Below are positions 53,848 to 63,002 of a DNA stretch of 64,000 nt, piece after piece. The position numbers and the translations under genes were made by a program. The stretch is taken from NCBI RefSeq assembly GCF_940670765.1, contig NZ_CALNVW010000007.1, positions 234,600 to 298,599 on the forward strand. The letters are read 5' to 3'. Under the pieces are notes generated by a model that made no database searches, was not told the origin of the DNA, and saw only the letters and a program-made list of their open reading frames with translations. The first letter of the stretch is position 1. Every line of letters starts with the position of its first letter. This DNA comes from Streptomyces sp. A 4/2 (lineage in GTDB: Bacteria > Actinomycetota > Actinomycetes > Streptomycetales > Streptomycetaceae).

Positions 53848-54188
53848 TGGTCAGTCACGCACGCTGGAAGCTCGCTCGGGACAAGAAGACCGCTCAGGGG
53901 ATCGCCGAGGGTCCTGGCGTAGCACGGATGCAGGAGGAGATCCGCCTCGCGTTCGACCTCGGCCAGGCCGTGTACGACCGCCGGACGGAACTCGGTATCT
54001 CGCAGGCCGAGCTCGCCCAGCGGGCAGACATGACCCAGCCACAGGTTTCCAAGCTGGAACTGGGCGGCACCGTGCCGACCCTGCCGCTGCTGGCACGGCT
54101 GGCACGCGCGTTGGACGCGTCACTCCGGCTGGAGCTGGTCGACGACACGTCCCACGTCGCGTTCACGGCACGTACGGCCGCCGCCTGA
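53847..54188 (+). CDS. XRE family antitoxin
   Basis: 113 residues from ATG 53847, overlapping the toxin stop by one base (TGATG); GTG 53844 is possible. GGAGAAGGGAGAG lies just before. The HTH ISQAELAQRADMTQPQVSKLELGGTVPTL is in the second half. The N-terminal helices (GVARMQEEIRLAFDLGQAVYDRR) probably bind the toxin. Expected to repress the pair together with the toxin. Confidence 0.83.
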   Translation: MVSHARWKLARDKKTAQGIAEGPGVARMQEEIRLAFDLGQAVYDRRTELGISQAELAQRADMTQPQVSKLELGGTVPTLPLLARLARALDASLRLELVDDTSHVAFTARTAAA

Positions 54189-54205
54189 CCCCGCGGCTCC
54201 ACCGT

Positions 54206-55882
54206 TCAGTCCAGATGCGTCGGAGCGAACATCTTGAGCAGCGCGGGCAGCACGACCACCGAAGGCCCTGGTTCCGCAAGGGACTTGGCCAGGTCCTCGG
54301 TGAGTGACTCCGGGGTGGTGCGGACCGCGGGGACGCCGAAGGACCCGGCGAGCGCGACGAAGTCCGGGCGGGCCAGTTCCGTGGCCGTGGCCTCGCCGAA
54401 CGCGTCCTCCATGTACTCGCGCAGGATCCCGTAGCCGCCGTCGTCCACGATCAGCCAGGTGACCGGCAGGTTGTACTGCCTGGCCGTGGCCAGTTCGGCG
54501 ATCGAGTACATCGCGCCGCCGTCCCCCGACACGGCGAGGACCGGCCTGGTGGGGTCGGCGACCGCCGCGCCCAGCGCCGCCGGGAAGCCGTAGCCGAGAC
54601 CGCCCGCGCCCTGGGCGGAGTGCAGGGCGCCGGGCCAGGCGGACCAGGCCCAGTAGGCGAGGATCGTCATGTCCCAGAAGCTGGGCGCGTCGGCGGGCAG
54701 CGCGGCCCGCACCGAGGCCAGGATCTGCTGTTCCAGGCCCAGGTCCTGGCCCGCGATCCGCTCCCGTACCTTCGCGAGCACCGTCCGTACGGCGTCCGGC
54801 GCGCCGGGATCCGTCCGGTCGGTCACCGCGTCCAGCAGGGCCGAGAGCGCGGTCCTGGCGTCCGCGTGGATACCGAGCGCCGGATGGTTGGACTCCAGCT
54901 TGCCGAGGTCGGCCTCGATCTGGACGACCCGGCCGCGCGGCTTGAACGTGTGGTAGTTGGAGGAGAGTTCGCCGAGCCCCGAGCCGACGACCAGCAGGAC
55001 GTCGGCCGCTTCGAGGAAGTCCGTGGTGTGCCGGTCCTCCATCCAGGACTGGAGCGAGAGCGGGTGCTCCCAGGGGAACGCCCCCTTGCCGCCGACCGTG
55101 CAGACGACCGGCGCGTCCAGCTTCTCGGCGAGCGCGCGGAGCTTGCCGGACGCGTCGGACCGTACGACCCCGCCGCCCGCGATGATCACCGGGCGTTCGG
55201 CGTGCGAGAGCCAGTGGGCCGCCACGGCGGTCAGTTCCGGGCGGGGTTCGAGCTCGCGCGGGGTCGCGTCCATCGCCGTGACCGGTGGCAGCAGGGTCTC
55301 CGCCAGCAGGACGTCCTGCGGGATCTCCACCCAGACCGGGCCGTGCGGCGCCGTGAGCGCGGACTCCCAGGCCGCCGCGATGGCCGACGGGATCTGCGAC
55401 GGCGTGCGGACCGTGTGCACGGACTTCACGATGTCGCGGAACGACGCCTGCTGGTCGCGGAGTTCGTGCAGATAGCCGTGGCGTCCGCCGCCGAGCCCGG
55501 CCGTCGGGATCTGGCTGGAAATCGCGAGTACCGGCGCGCTGGCGGCTGCCGCCTCCTGGAGCGCGGCGAGCGAGGTCAGGGCGCCGGGGCCGGTGGAGAG
55601 CAGCAGCGGGGCCACTTCGCCGGTGATCCGGCCGTACGCGTCGGCGGCGAAGCCCGCGTTGTTCTCGACGCGCAGGCCGATGTACCCGAGCGAGGAGCGG
55701 CGCAGCGCGTCGAACATGCCGAGCGCGTGCTGGCCGGGGAGGCCGAAGACCGTGGTGGCGCCCAGCCCCTGGAGGGTCTCGACGACCAGGTCGCCGCCGT
55801 TGCGGCCGGGCGGAGGATTCAGCGCGGCTGCGGTCTGCTCGGCGGTGAGCCGGGGGGTCTCGTGGTGGTGGTCGTGCGTCAC
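54206..55882 (-). CDS. Thiamine diphosphate-dependent decarboxylase-like enzyme (2-ketoarginine decarboxylase candidate)
   Basis: 558 residues; the ATG overlaps the speB-like stop as ATGA. Three ThDP-enzyme domains: PYR with [17 protein letters not shown] and [16 protein letters not shown]; a central domain with [16 protein letters not shown]; a cofactor motif [33 protein letters not shown]. The expected catalytic Glu is in VENNA. Length and pairing with an ureohydrolase recall AruI, which decarboxylates 2-ketoarginine to 4-guanidinobutanal. Sequence alone would also allow another 2-keto acid decarboxylase or acetolactate synthase-like role. Confidence 0.75.
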   Translation of the reverse strand: MTHDHHHETPRLTAEQTAAALNPPPGRNGGDLVVETLQGLGATTVFGLPGQHALGMFDALRRSSLGYIGLRVENNAGFAADAYGRITGEVAPLLLSTGPGALTSLAALQEAAAASAPVLAISSQIPTAGLGGGRHGYLHELRDQQASFRDIVKSVHTVRTPSQIPSAIAAAWESALTAPHGPVWVEIPQDVLLAETLLPPVTAMDATPRELEPRPELTAVAAHWLSHAERPVIIAGGGVVRSDASGKLRALAEKLDAPVVCTVGGKGAFPWEHPLSLQSWMEDRHTTDFLEAADVLLVVGSGLGELSSNYHTFKPRGRVVQIEADLGKLESNHPALGIHADARTALSALLDAVTDRTDPGAPDAVRTVLAKVRERIAGQDLGLEQQILASVRAALPADAPSFWDMTILAYWAWSAWPGALHSAQGAGGLGYGFPAALGAAVADPTRPVLAVSGDGGAMYSIAELATARQYNLPVTWLIVDDGGYGILREYMEDAFGEATATELARPDFVALAGSFGVPAVRTTPESLTEDLAKSLAEPGPSVVVLPALLKMFAPTHLD

Positions 55883-56850
55883 TTCGTACGCCCCTCCGCG
55901 ATCTGTCGGGCCATGATCGTGGTGAGCTCGTACGCCGTGTGGGACGCGGCGACCGAGGTGATCTCCGCGTGGTCGTAGGCCGGGGCCACCTCCACGAGGT
56001 CGGCGGAGACCAGGTGGCAGGAGGCGAGTCCGCGGACGATCTCCAGGAGTTCGCGGGAGGTCAGCCCGCCCGCCTCCGGGGTACCGGTGCCGGGGGCGTG
56101 CGCCGGGTCCAGTACGTCGATGTCGATGGAGATGTACAGCGGGCGGTCGCCGATGCGCTGGCGCAGCTGGTCGGCGATCTCGTCGACGCCGCGGCGCATG
56201 ACGTCGGCCGACGTGACGATGCCGAAGCCCATCTTGGCGTCGTCGTCCAGGTCCTGCTTGCCGTAGAGCGGGCCGCGGGTGCCCACGTGGGACAGCGCGG
56301 ACGTGTCGAGGATGCCCTCCTCGACGGCCCGGCGGAACGGCGTGCCGTGGGTGTACTCGGCGCCGAAGTAGGTGTCCCAGGTGTCGAGATGGGCGTCGAA
56401 GTGGAGCAGCGCCACCGGCCCGTGCTTCTTGGCCACCGAGCGCAGCAGCGGCAGCGCGATGGTGTGGTCGCCGCCGAGCGTCATCAGCCGGGCGCCGGTG
56501 GACAGCAGGTCGTCGGCCGCGGCCTCGATCGTGTCGACGGCCTCGTTGATGTGGAACGGGTTGGCGGCGATGTCACCGGCGTCGGCGACCTGCGCCAGCG
56601 CGAACGGCGAGGCGTCCTGCGCCGGGTTGTACGGGCGCAGCAGCCGGGACGCCTCACGGATGGCGTTGCCGCCGAACCGGGCGCCGGGGCGGTACGAGAC
56701 ACCGCTGTCGAAGGGCACACCGACGACGGCGACATCGGCCCGGCCGCCGACCTCGTCGAGCCGGGGCAGCCTGGCGAAGGTCGCCGGACCGGCGTACCGC
56801 GGGACACGGGACGAATCGACGGGACCGCGCGGCTGATCGGTGCTGCTCAT
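55879..56850 (-). CDS. Ureohydrolase: agmatinase or guanidinobutyrase
   Basis: 323 residues from ATG 56850 (GAAGAAGGG upstream). The ureohydrolase fold has all binuclear manganese motifs: [19 protein letters not shown] and [22 protein letters not shown]. It hydrolyses a guanidino compound to urea plus an amine. The family splits into agmatinase (SpeB), guanidinobutyrase (GbuA) and proclavaminate amidinohydrolase, which cannot be separated by eye. The coupled ThDP enzyme favours guanidinobutyrate. Upstream, a 10-bp direct repeat GCGTTTCAGA (56879-56898) lies in A/T-rich DNA that may hold its promoter. Confidence 0.88.
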   Translation of the reverse strand: MSSTDQPRGPVDSSRVPRYAGPATFARLPRLDEVGGRADVAVVGVPFDSGVSYRPGARFGGNAIREASRLLRPYNPAQDASPFALAQVADAGDIAANPFHINEAVDTIEAAADDLLSTGARLMTLGGDHTIALPLLRSVAKKHGPVALLHFDAHLDTWDTYFGAEYTHGTPFRRAVEEGILDTSALSHVGTRGPLYGKQDLDDDAKMGFGIVTSADVMRRGVDEIADQLRQRIGDRPLYISIDIDVLDPAHAPGTGTPEAGGLTSRELLEIVRGLASCHLVSADLVEVAPAYDHAEITSVAASHTAYELTTIMARQIAEGRTK

Positions 56851-56930
56851 GGGTGTGCCCTTCTTCTCTGGTTTTTTGGCGTTTCAGAGCGTTTCAGAGA
56901 TGTATTGGATGCTTTTGACGCTTCGGAACT

Positions 56931-58520
56931 CTAACTCTGTGCCGGAGCGGTCTCCGGTTCGGACCCGGGCACCTCTCCCGCGGACCCGGGCACCTCTCCC
57001 GCGGACCCGGACACCTCTCCCGCGGACCCGGACACCTCTCCCGCGGACCCGGACACCTCTCCCGATCCCTCCTCGCGCCCGGCCAGCCGGTCTCGCCAGT
57101 GGGCGAGTACGGCCGCGTCGGTCGGCTTCGAGGCGAGCGAGACGACGACGTACGAGACCAGCGAGGCCAGCAGCCCGTAGTAGATGGGCTCGTTGGCGAG
57201 CGCCCCGTACCTCCACATCAGGCCGAGGACGACGAGTCCGCCGGCGGTCACGGCCGTCAGCGCCCCCTGCACCGTGCCGCGCTTCCACAGCAGGCCGCCG
57301 AGGATCGGCACCAGCAACCCGCCGACCAGCAGGTTGTAGGCGACGGTGAGTGCTTCGACGACGTTGTTGAGGGCGATGGCGATACAGATGACCAGCACAC
57401 CCATGGCGAGGATGAAGGCCCGGTTGCCGCGCACCTCGTCGCGATCGTCACTGCCGTCGCTGCCGTCGCCCTGCGCACCCGGGGAGGCGCGCATCCCGCG
57501 CAGCCGCGACCAGATGTCGTTGTTGGCGACGGTGGCGCAGGCGATCAGCGCTCCGGACGAGGTGGACATCACGGCGGCCAGCGCGGCGGCGAGCACCAAA
57601 CCCCGTACACCGACGGGCAGTTCGTCCTTGACGATGGTGGCGAAGGCGGCGTCGGCGCTCGGCAGCTTCGGGTACATGACCTTGGCGGCCGTACCGATGA
57701 CCGCTCCGGCGACCGCGTACACCAGGCAGTACGTACCGGCGACGGTGCCGCCGAGCCGGGCGACCTTGTCGCTGCGGGCGGTGAACACCCGCTGCCAGAT
57801 GTCCTGCCCGATCAGCATCCCGAAGGTGTAGATCAGGACGTACGTGAAGATGGTCTCGCCGCCGATGCCCAGCGGGTCGAAGTACGAGGTGGGCAGCTTC
57901 GCCTTCATCCCGGAGAAGCCACCGGCCTTCACGACCGCGATCGGCAGCAGCAGGAGCAGCACCCCGATCGTCTTGACGACGAACTGCACCATGTCGGTGA
58001 GGGTGATCGACCACATCCCGCCGAGCGTGGAGTACGCGACGACGATCGCACCGCCGAGGACGATCGCGACCGTCCGGTTCATGTCGAAGAGGACGTCGAA
58101 GATCGTGGCGTAGGCGATGGTCGAGGTGACGGCGAGCATCAGCGTGTACGCCCACATGACGACGCCGGAGATGACCCCGGCCCGGCCGCCGTACCGCAGG
58201 TCGAGCATCTCGGAGACGGTGTAGACCTTGAGCCGGGCGATGCGGGCGGAGAAGAACACGCTGAGGGCCAGCAGCCCGAGGCCGATCGTGACGACCATCC
58301 AGGCGCCGGAAAGGCCGTACTGGTAGCCGAGGCCGACACCGCCGATGGTGGAGGCACCGCCGAGGACGATCGCGGCCATGGTGCCCGAGTACATGGCCGG
58401 TCCGAGCCTGCGGCCCGCCACCAGGAACTCGGACTTGGACCTGGCGCGGCGCATGCCCCACCAGCCCATGGCGAGCATGCCCGCCAGGTAGACGACGATC
58501 ACTGCGTAGTCGACTGCCAT
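56931..58520 (-). CDS. Sodium:solute symporter (SSS family)
   Basis: 529 residues from ATG 58520 (GGGAGGG upstream). About 13 membrane segments starting VDYAVIVVYLAGMLAMGWWG, with the SSS signature region (GGMWSITLTDMVQFVVKTIG; AAALAAVMSTSSGALIACATVANND). It likely imports the guanidino or amino compound processed by the two genes downstream. The cytoplasmic C-terminus ends in five heptads of GEVSGSA/GEVPGSA from a 21-bp DNA repeat. Divergent from a PucR-type regulator. Confidence 0.88.
   Translation of the reverse strand: MAVDYAVIVVYLAGMLAMGWWGMRRARSKSEFLVAGRRLGPAMYSGTMAAIVLGGASTIGGVGLGYQYGLSGAWMVVTIGLGLLALSVFFSARIARLKVYTVSEMLDLRYGGRAGVISGVVMWAYTLMLAVTSTIAYATIFDVLFDMNRTVAIVLGGAIVVAYSTLGGMWSITLTDMVQFVVKTIGVLLLLLPIAVVKAGGFSGMKAKLPTSYFDPLGIGGETIFTYVLIYTFGMLIGQDIWQRVFTARSDKVARLGGTVAGTYCLVYAVAGAVIGTAAKVMYPKLPSADAAFATIVKDELPVGVRGLVLAAALAAVMSTSSGALIACATVANNDIWSRLRGMRASPGAQGDGSDGSDDRDEVRGNRAFILAMGVLVICIAIALNNVVEALTVAYNLLVGGLLVPILGGLLWKRGTVQGALTAVTAGGLVVLGLMWRYGALANEPIYYGLLASLVSYVVVSLASKPTDAAVLAHWRDRLAGREEGSGEVSGSAGEVSGSAGEVSGSAGEVPGSAGEVPGSEPETAPAQS
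56961..57065. repeat. 21-bp in-frame tandem repeat, five copies
   Basis: Units start at 56961, 56982, 57003, 57024 and 57045 (plus-strand GGACCCGGRCACCTCTCCCGC). They encode the heptapeptide repeats at the symporter C-terminus. Copy number can change without shifting the frame. Confidence 0.93.
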
Positions 58521-58634
58521 GAGCCCTCCCTCTTTCCGCGCCTGCCGCCGCCGTCGTCAGCGCCGCTGCTGCTGCCGCTGCCGCCTGCTTTCGTCGGTTG
58601 ACACTAGGTGGCCGGAAAGGGACGTTGAAGTGTA

Positions 58635-58673
58635 CGTTCCGTCCATCTGAACCCTTTCTCGATGGATGGAACG
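58635..58673. promoter_or_regulatory. Large inverted repeat in the symporter/PucR divergent region
   Basis: CGTTCCGTCCATC (58635-58647) and GATGGATGGAACG (58661-58673) match at 12 of 13 pairs with a 13-bp spacer, immediately upstream of the PucR start. Likely autoregulatory operator for the regulator and control site for the symporter. Confidence 0.65.
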
Positions 58674-58676
58674 TCC

Positions 58677-60170
58677 ATGCCGGACCCCGCCGCTCCGCCC
58701 ACTCCCCCCGTTCCGCTGGCCGCGCTCCTCGCCCGCCAGGACCTCGGGCTGCGCCAGGTCGCGGGCCCGGCGGCCGAGGGGGCCGGGGGGTCCGGGGAGG
58801 CCGGGGGTGCCGGGGGTGCCGGGGGTGCCTCGGTGCACTGGGTGCACACCAGCGAGATGGCCGACCCGTATCCGTATCTGCTCGGCGGCGAACTGCTGCT
58901 GACCGCGGGCGTGCAGCTCAGCGACGCCGACCGGTACGTGAGCCGGATCGTCGCGGCGGGCGGGGCCGCGCTCGGCTTCGGGCTCGCGCCGGTGTACGAC
59001 ACGGTGCCGCCCGCGCTGGCCGAGGCGTGCGACCGGCACGGTCTGCCGCTCGTCGAGGTGCCGACCCGGACGCCGTTCACCGCGGTGGCCCGCGCGGTCT
59101 GGGGGCTGATGGCGGAGGCCCGCCACCGTGAGCTGCGCCGGATGTCGGAGGCCCAGCAGGGCCTGGCCGCGGCGGCGGCCCGCCCCGAACCGGTGCCCGC
59201 CGTACTGCGTCAGCTGGCGCGGCGGCTGGGCGGCTGGACCGTCCTGCTGGCCCCGGACGGCACCGCCCTCGGGACGGCGGGCCGCGAGCCCGCGCCGGAG
59301 GTACGCGCCGGGGTGACGGCGCTCGCCCGGGTCGTCCGGCCCACGACGGCGCAAGCCACCACCCAGGACTCCCGGCCCCCGGCAGCCCGACCGGCACCCG
59401 CCTCCGCCACCGACACCGCGGGCTCCGCCCAGCTGGCCGCGTACGCGGTGGCCGGGGGCGAGGGGCTGGTGCTCGGGGTCGCCACCACCCGGCGCGAACC
59501 CGGCGACCACACCGTCGCCGGGGTGGCCGTCGTCCTGCTCTCGCTGCTGACCGCGGAGCGGCCGGGGGCCGACGAGGCGGCGCGGTCGGCCGCGCTGGTG
59601 CGGCTGCTGCTGGGGGCCGCGCCCGAGGAGGTGGCGCCGCTGCTCGGCGAGGGGCCGTGGACCGTCGTGCACGGCCGCGGCGCGGGGGCGGCTCCGGCGC
59701 TGGGCAGCCCGCTGGTGGACGCGGCGGCCGACACCGTACGCGCCCTGCTCCCCGCCGGCCGGGAGGTGACCCGCCGCCCCGGCTGGAGCCTCGGGGTGAG
59801 CGCCCCGGCAACGTTGCGGGACCTCGCGGCGGCCGACGCCCAGGCCGGACGGGCCCTGCGCCGCGCGGAGACGACCGGCACCCCGCTGGTCCGGCACGGC
59901 GGCACGGGCCTGGCCGCACTGCTGGACCCGGCGGAGGCGACCGCCCACGCACAGGCACTGCTCGCACCGCTGGGCACGGACGGCCCGCTGCCCGAGACGC
60001 TGCGCACCTGGCTTGCGCTGCACGGCAGTTGGGACCGGACGGCGGCGGCGCTGGGCGTGCACCGCAACACCGTCCGCCAGCGGATCGGCCGGTGCAGGAC
60101 GCTGCTCGGCACGGATCTGGACGACATGGACGTGCGGTCGGAACTCTGGTTCGCGCTGCGCCAGGGCTGA
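58677..60170 (+). CDS. PucR family transcriptional regulator
   Basis: 497 residues from ATG 58677 (GGATGG 7 bp upstream; ATG 58662 also in frame but inside the inverted repeat). N-terminal PucR sensor domain (SEMADPYPYLLGGELLLTAG, PLVEVPTRTPFTAVARA), a variable middle, and the C-terminal HTH_30 domain (WLALHGSWDRTAAALGVHRNTVRQRIGR). Near residues 25-45 it has a GAGGSGEAGGAGGAGGAS low-complexity insertion from GGGGGTGCC repeats. PucR proteins sense nitrogen compounds such as purines or amines; here the target is probably the symporter/ureohydrolase set. Confidence 0.88.
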   Translation: MPDPAAPPTPPVPLAALLARQDLGLRQVAGPAAEGAGGSGEAGGAGGAGGASVHWVHTSEMADPYPYLLGGELLLTAGVQLSDADRYVSRIVAAGGAALGFGLAPVYDTVPPALAEACDRHGLPLVEVPTRTPFTAVARAVWGLMAEARHRELRRMSEAQQGLAAAAARPEPVPAVLRQLARRLGGWTVLLAPDGTALGTAGREPAPEVRAGVTALARVVRPTTAQATTQDSRPPAARPAPASATDTAGSAQLAAYAVAGGEGLVLGVATTRREPGDHTVAGVAVVLLSLLTAERPGADEAARSAALVRLLLGAAPEEVAPLLGEGPWTVVHGRGAGAAPALGSPLVDAAADTVRALLPAGREVTRRPGWSLGVSAPATLRDLAAADAQAGRALRRAETTGTPLVRHGGTGLAALLDPAEATAHAQALLAPLGTDGPLPETLRTWLALHGSWDRTAAALGVHRNTVRQRIGRCRTLLGTDLDDMDVRSELWFALRQG

Positions 60171-60238
60171 GCGGGCGGCAAGCACCGGCGAGCGGCCTCC
60201 GCGAGGTGCGGCACCCCGCGACCCGCCTGCTGCGCGCC

Positions 60239-60553
60239 TCACTCGCACCCGGGATCGTCGTAGGCGGGAGCCGCCAGCCGCGCACCCCGGCTCCGCGCGA
60301 TCCGGTGCAGATCACGCAACGACTCGGCCAGGCGCGCCACCACGTAGCGGAGCTGCACCGAGGTGACCTCCGGGGCGTCGGCCATGTCGGCGACGTGATC
60401 GAGCAGTTCGTCGGCCATGTCGAGCTGCCGGCTCTCGACACCGTCCGCGTAACGGGAGACGCGCCCGGTCCCGTCCCCGAAGACGTAACAGGGCTTCCCT
60501 TCCGGACTGGCCCAGGGGAGCAGCCTCCCCACTCCGGACGTCTGGTCGATCAT
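60239..60553 (-). CDS. Small conserved Streptomyces protein beside the DUF5753/XRE gene
   Basis: 104 residues from ATG 60553 (AGGAG 7 bp upstream). Pattern: GVGRLLPWASPEGKPCYVFG, DGTGRVSRYADGVESRQLD, then a helical part MADELLDHVADMAD...VVARLAESLRDLHRIARSRG. Similar proteins occur widely in Streptomyces, commonly divergent from an XRE/DUF5753 gene as here. Function unknown; possibly a partner or target of that regulator. Confidence 0.75.
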   Translation of the reverse strand: MIDQTSGVGRLLPWASPEGKPCYVFGDGTGRVSRYADGVESRQLDMADELLDHVADMADAPEVTSVQLRYVVARLAESLRDLHRIARSRGARLAAPAYDDPGCE

Positions 60554-60682
60554 GTGGCGGCTCCTGTACGTCGACGGCTGCGCATTGCGCTGGGTAGTGA
60601 TCCACTCACAGCGTGAGACGGGAAGGGCTAGGCTCGCCAGAGGTTTGCTGGTGACGGAGCTTTTGGCGCACGGGAGTTGGGG

Positions 60683-61477
60683 ATGAGCAATCGGTACGGC
60701 GAGTGGCTGAAGGCACAGCGCGAGGCAGCAGGGCTGACACAACAGGAGTTGGCCAACGCGGCGATCATGACCCGCTCGCACATCTCGCACATCGAGGGGG
60801 GACGGCGGATCCCTTCCGAGGAGGACGCGCAGCGCCTGGACAAGGCGTTGGACACCGGGAACGTGCTCAGCAGCTTCCGGCCGCAGAGCGACGCAGCGGT
60901 CGCCAACTACTTCGAGGCCGCCCGGCAACTCGAACAACAGGCAACGATGATCAGGGAGTACGCCTACTCCTTCGTGCCCGGCATCCTGCAGACACAGGGA
61001 TATGCGCGTGCGGTTCTGCAGGCGGACTTCCCACCGCGGAGTGACGACGAGTGCGACAGGCTCGTCGTCGCACGGCTTGACCGGGCATCGATCCTCAGCG
61101 ATCCGGTGACGCCCGTGGTGTGGGCCGTTCTGGACGAGCCAGTGCTGCGCCGCCCGGTCGGGAGCCCCGCGATCATGAGGGAACAGGTCTCCCACATCAT
61201 CGACTTGGTGGAGCGCGGACGCGTACGGGTCCATGTCCTGCCGTTCGGCATCGGCGCCCATCCATTGCTTCAGGGCATGGTGTCGCTGATGTGGTTCGAG
61301 GACCAACCTCCGGCCGCTTACAGCGAAGGCGCGTTCATGGGCAAGCTGCACGACTCACCCGCCCTGGTCGAGAGGCTCCAAGGAGCCTACGATCTGGCTC
61401 TGAGCGACGCGCTCCCGCTGAGGGAGTCACTGGCCCTGATGAGAGCGATTGCGAAGGAACACGGAGACCATGGCTGA
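60683..61477 (+). CDS. XRE regulator with DUF5753 domain
   Basis: 264 residues from ATG 60683 (GGGAGTTGGGG upstream). HTH: LTQQELANAAIMTRSHISHIEGGRR. DUF5753 domain: ANYFEAARQLEQQATMIREY, FVPGILQTQGYARAVL, and the LHDSPALVERLQGAYDLALS end. Scr1-type pairs of this protein and DUF397 behave as pleiotropic regulators resembling TA systems. It overlaps the DUF397 start by 8 bp. It is the only intact copy in the window; two remnants of relatives lie at 3775-3966 and 63912-64000. Confidence 0.88.
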   Translation: MSNRYGEWLKAQREAAGLTQQELANAAIMTRSHISHIEGGRRIPSEEDAQRLDKALDTGNVLSSFRPQSDAAVANYFEAARQLEQQATMIREYAYSFVPGILQTQGYARAVLQADFPPRSDDECDRLVVARLDRASILSDPVTPVVWAVLDEPVLRRPVGSPAIMREQVSHIIDLVERGRVRVHVLPFGIGAHPLLQGMVSLMWFEDQPPAAYSEGAFMGKLHDSPALVERLQGAYDLALSDALPLRESLALMRAIAKEHGDHG

Positions 61478-61691
61478 CCGCATCATCCAGGACGCAGCTG
61501 CACTGAACGGCTGGCGCAAGTCGTCGTACAGCAACACGGACGGCGGCAGCTGCGTAGAGGTCCTGGACAACCACCCCTCCGGCATTCCCGTACGCGACTC
61601 CAAGGCGCCCCACGGCCCGGCCCTGATCTTCCCCGCAGCCGGGTGGGCATCGTTCATCACCGCGCTCAAGGGCGGCGGCGTTCCGATGTGA
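61470..61691 (+). CDS. DUF397 domain protein
   Basis: 73 residues from ATG 61470 (GGAGACC, start inside the preceding gene's end). DUF397 pattern: NGWRKSSYSNTDGGSCVEV, IPVRDSKAPHGPALIF, WASFITALK. Small partner of the XRE/DUF5753 protein. It keeps the canonical V-R-D-S-K motif, which the copy at 3575 lacks (LRESDAPRA). Confidence 0.86.
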   Translation: MADRIIQDAAALNGWRKSSYSNTDGGSCVEVLDNHPSGIPVRDSKAPHGPALIFPAAGWASFITALKGGGVPM

Positions 61692-61826
61692 GCACGGGTG
61701 GTCAGGCTCACTCTGGACAGCCCTGGTGACCTCCCGGTAACTTCGACTGAGCAAGCGCTTAGCAGGAGCGGCCGACCGGACCGACCGAACCCCGGGGCCA
61801 CGCCAGAACTCGCAGAGGAGCCTTCC

Positions 61827-62984
61827 GTGCGCCGTACCGTCTACAACGAGGACCACCAGGCATTCCGGGACACCATCCGGTCGTTCATCGAGGCCGAGGT
61901 CGTTCCGGTGTACGACGAGTGGCTGGCGGCGGGCCAGGCGCCGCGCGAGTTCTACCAGAAGCTCGGCGAGCTGGGCATCTTCGGCATCGAGGTGCCCGAG
62001 GAGTTCGGCGGCGCGGGCGAGGAGTCCTTCAAGTTCCAGGCGATCATCTCCGAGGAGTGCGCCCGCGCCGGTGTCTCCTTCGGCGGTTCCGGCGTGCACG
62101 TCGCGCTCTGCCTGCCGTACCTGAAGGCGTACGCCACCGAGGACCAGAAGAAGCGCTGGCTCCCCGACTTCGCGTCCGGCGCCTCGATGTTCGCCATCGC
62201 CATGACCGAGCCGGGCACCGGTTCCGACCTGGCGGGCATGAAGACCACCGCCAAGCTCTCCGCCGACGGCACGCACTACGTGCTCAACGGCGCCAAGACC
62301 TTCATCACCGGCGGGGTGCACGCCGACCGCGTCATCGTCTGCGCCCGCACCGCGGCCCCGACCGCCGAGGACCGCCGGCACGGCATCTCGCTGCTCGTCG
62401 TGGACACCAAGTCCGAGGGGTACGCGGTCGGCCGCAAGCTCGACAAGCTCGGCCTGAAGACCTCCGACACCGCCGAACTGTCCTTCAGCGACGTCAAGGT
62501 GCCGGTCGAGGACCTGCTCGGCGAGGAGAACAAGGGCTTCTCCTACCTCGGCCAGAACCTCCCGCAGGAGCGTCTCGGCATCGCCGTGGGTGCGTACGCG
62601 CAGGCCGCCGCCGCCGTCCGGTTCGCCCAGGCGTACGTGCAGGAGCGCACCGTGTTCGGCAAGACCGTCGCGTCGTTCCAGAACACCAAGTTCGAACTGG
62701 CCGCCTGCCAGGCCGAGGTCGACGCGGCCGAGGCCGTCTGCGACCGCGCCCTCGAAGCCCACGACCTGGGCGAGTTGACGGCGGCCGAGGCCGCGTCCGC
62801 GAAGCTCTTCACCACCGAGGTCGCGCACCGCGTGATCGACAAGTGCCTCCAGCTGCACGGCGGCTACGGCTACATGAACGAGTACCCGATCGCCCGCCTC
62901 TACGCGGACAACCGGGTCAACCGGATCTACGGCGGCACCAGCGAAGTCATGAAGATGATCATCGCGAAGAACATGGGCCTGTAG
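61827..62984 (+). CDS. Acyl-CoA dehydrogenase
   Basis: 385 residues from GTG 61827 (AGAGGAG 7 bp upstream). Longer frames upstream have no Shine-Dalgarno. Signatures: FAIAMTEPGTGSDLAGMKT and the C-terminal CLQLHGGYGYMNEYPIARLY with RIYGGTSEVMK. FAD enzyme of fatty or branched acid beta-oxidation in the cytoplasm; the base is expected in the C-terminal half. It shares the strand with the thioesterase 18 bp downstream. Confidence 0.93.
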   Translation: MRRTVYNEDHQAFRDTIRSFIEAEVVPVYDEWLAAGQAPREFYQKLGELGIFGIEVPEEFGGAGEESFKFQAIISEECARAGVSFGGSGVHVALCLPYLKAYATEDQKKRWLPDFASGASMFAIAMTEPGTGSDLAGMKTTAKLSADGTHYVLNGAKTFITGGVHADRVIVCARTAAPTAEDRRHGISLLVVDTKSEGYAVGRKLDKLGLKTSDTAELSFSDVKVPVEDLLGEENKGFSYLGQNLPQERLGIAVGAYAQAAAAVRFAQAYVQERTVFGKTVASFQNTKFELAACQAEVDAAEAVCDRALEAHDLGELTAAEAASAKLFTTEVAHRVIDKCLQLHGGYGYMNEYPIARLYADNRVNRIYGGTSEVMKMIIAKNMGL

Positions 62985-63002
62985 GCCTGTTAGAAATACC
63001 CC

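Noticed and set aside
53464..54188. Prophage remnant suggested by the Gp49-like toxin
   Set aside because: No integrase, att repeats or phage structural genes nearby; it is a free-standing TA module.
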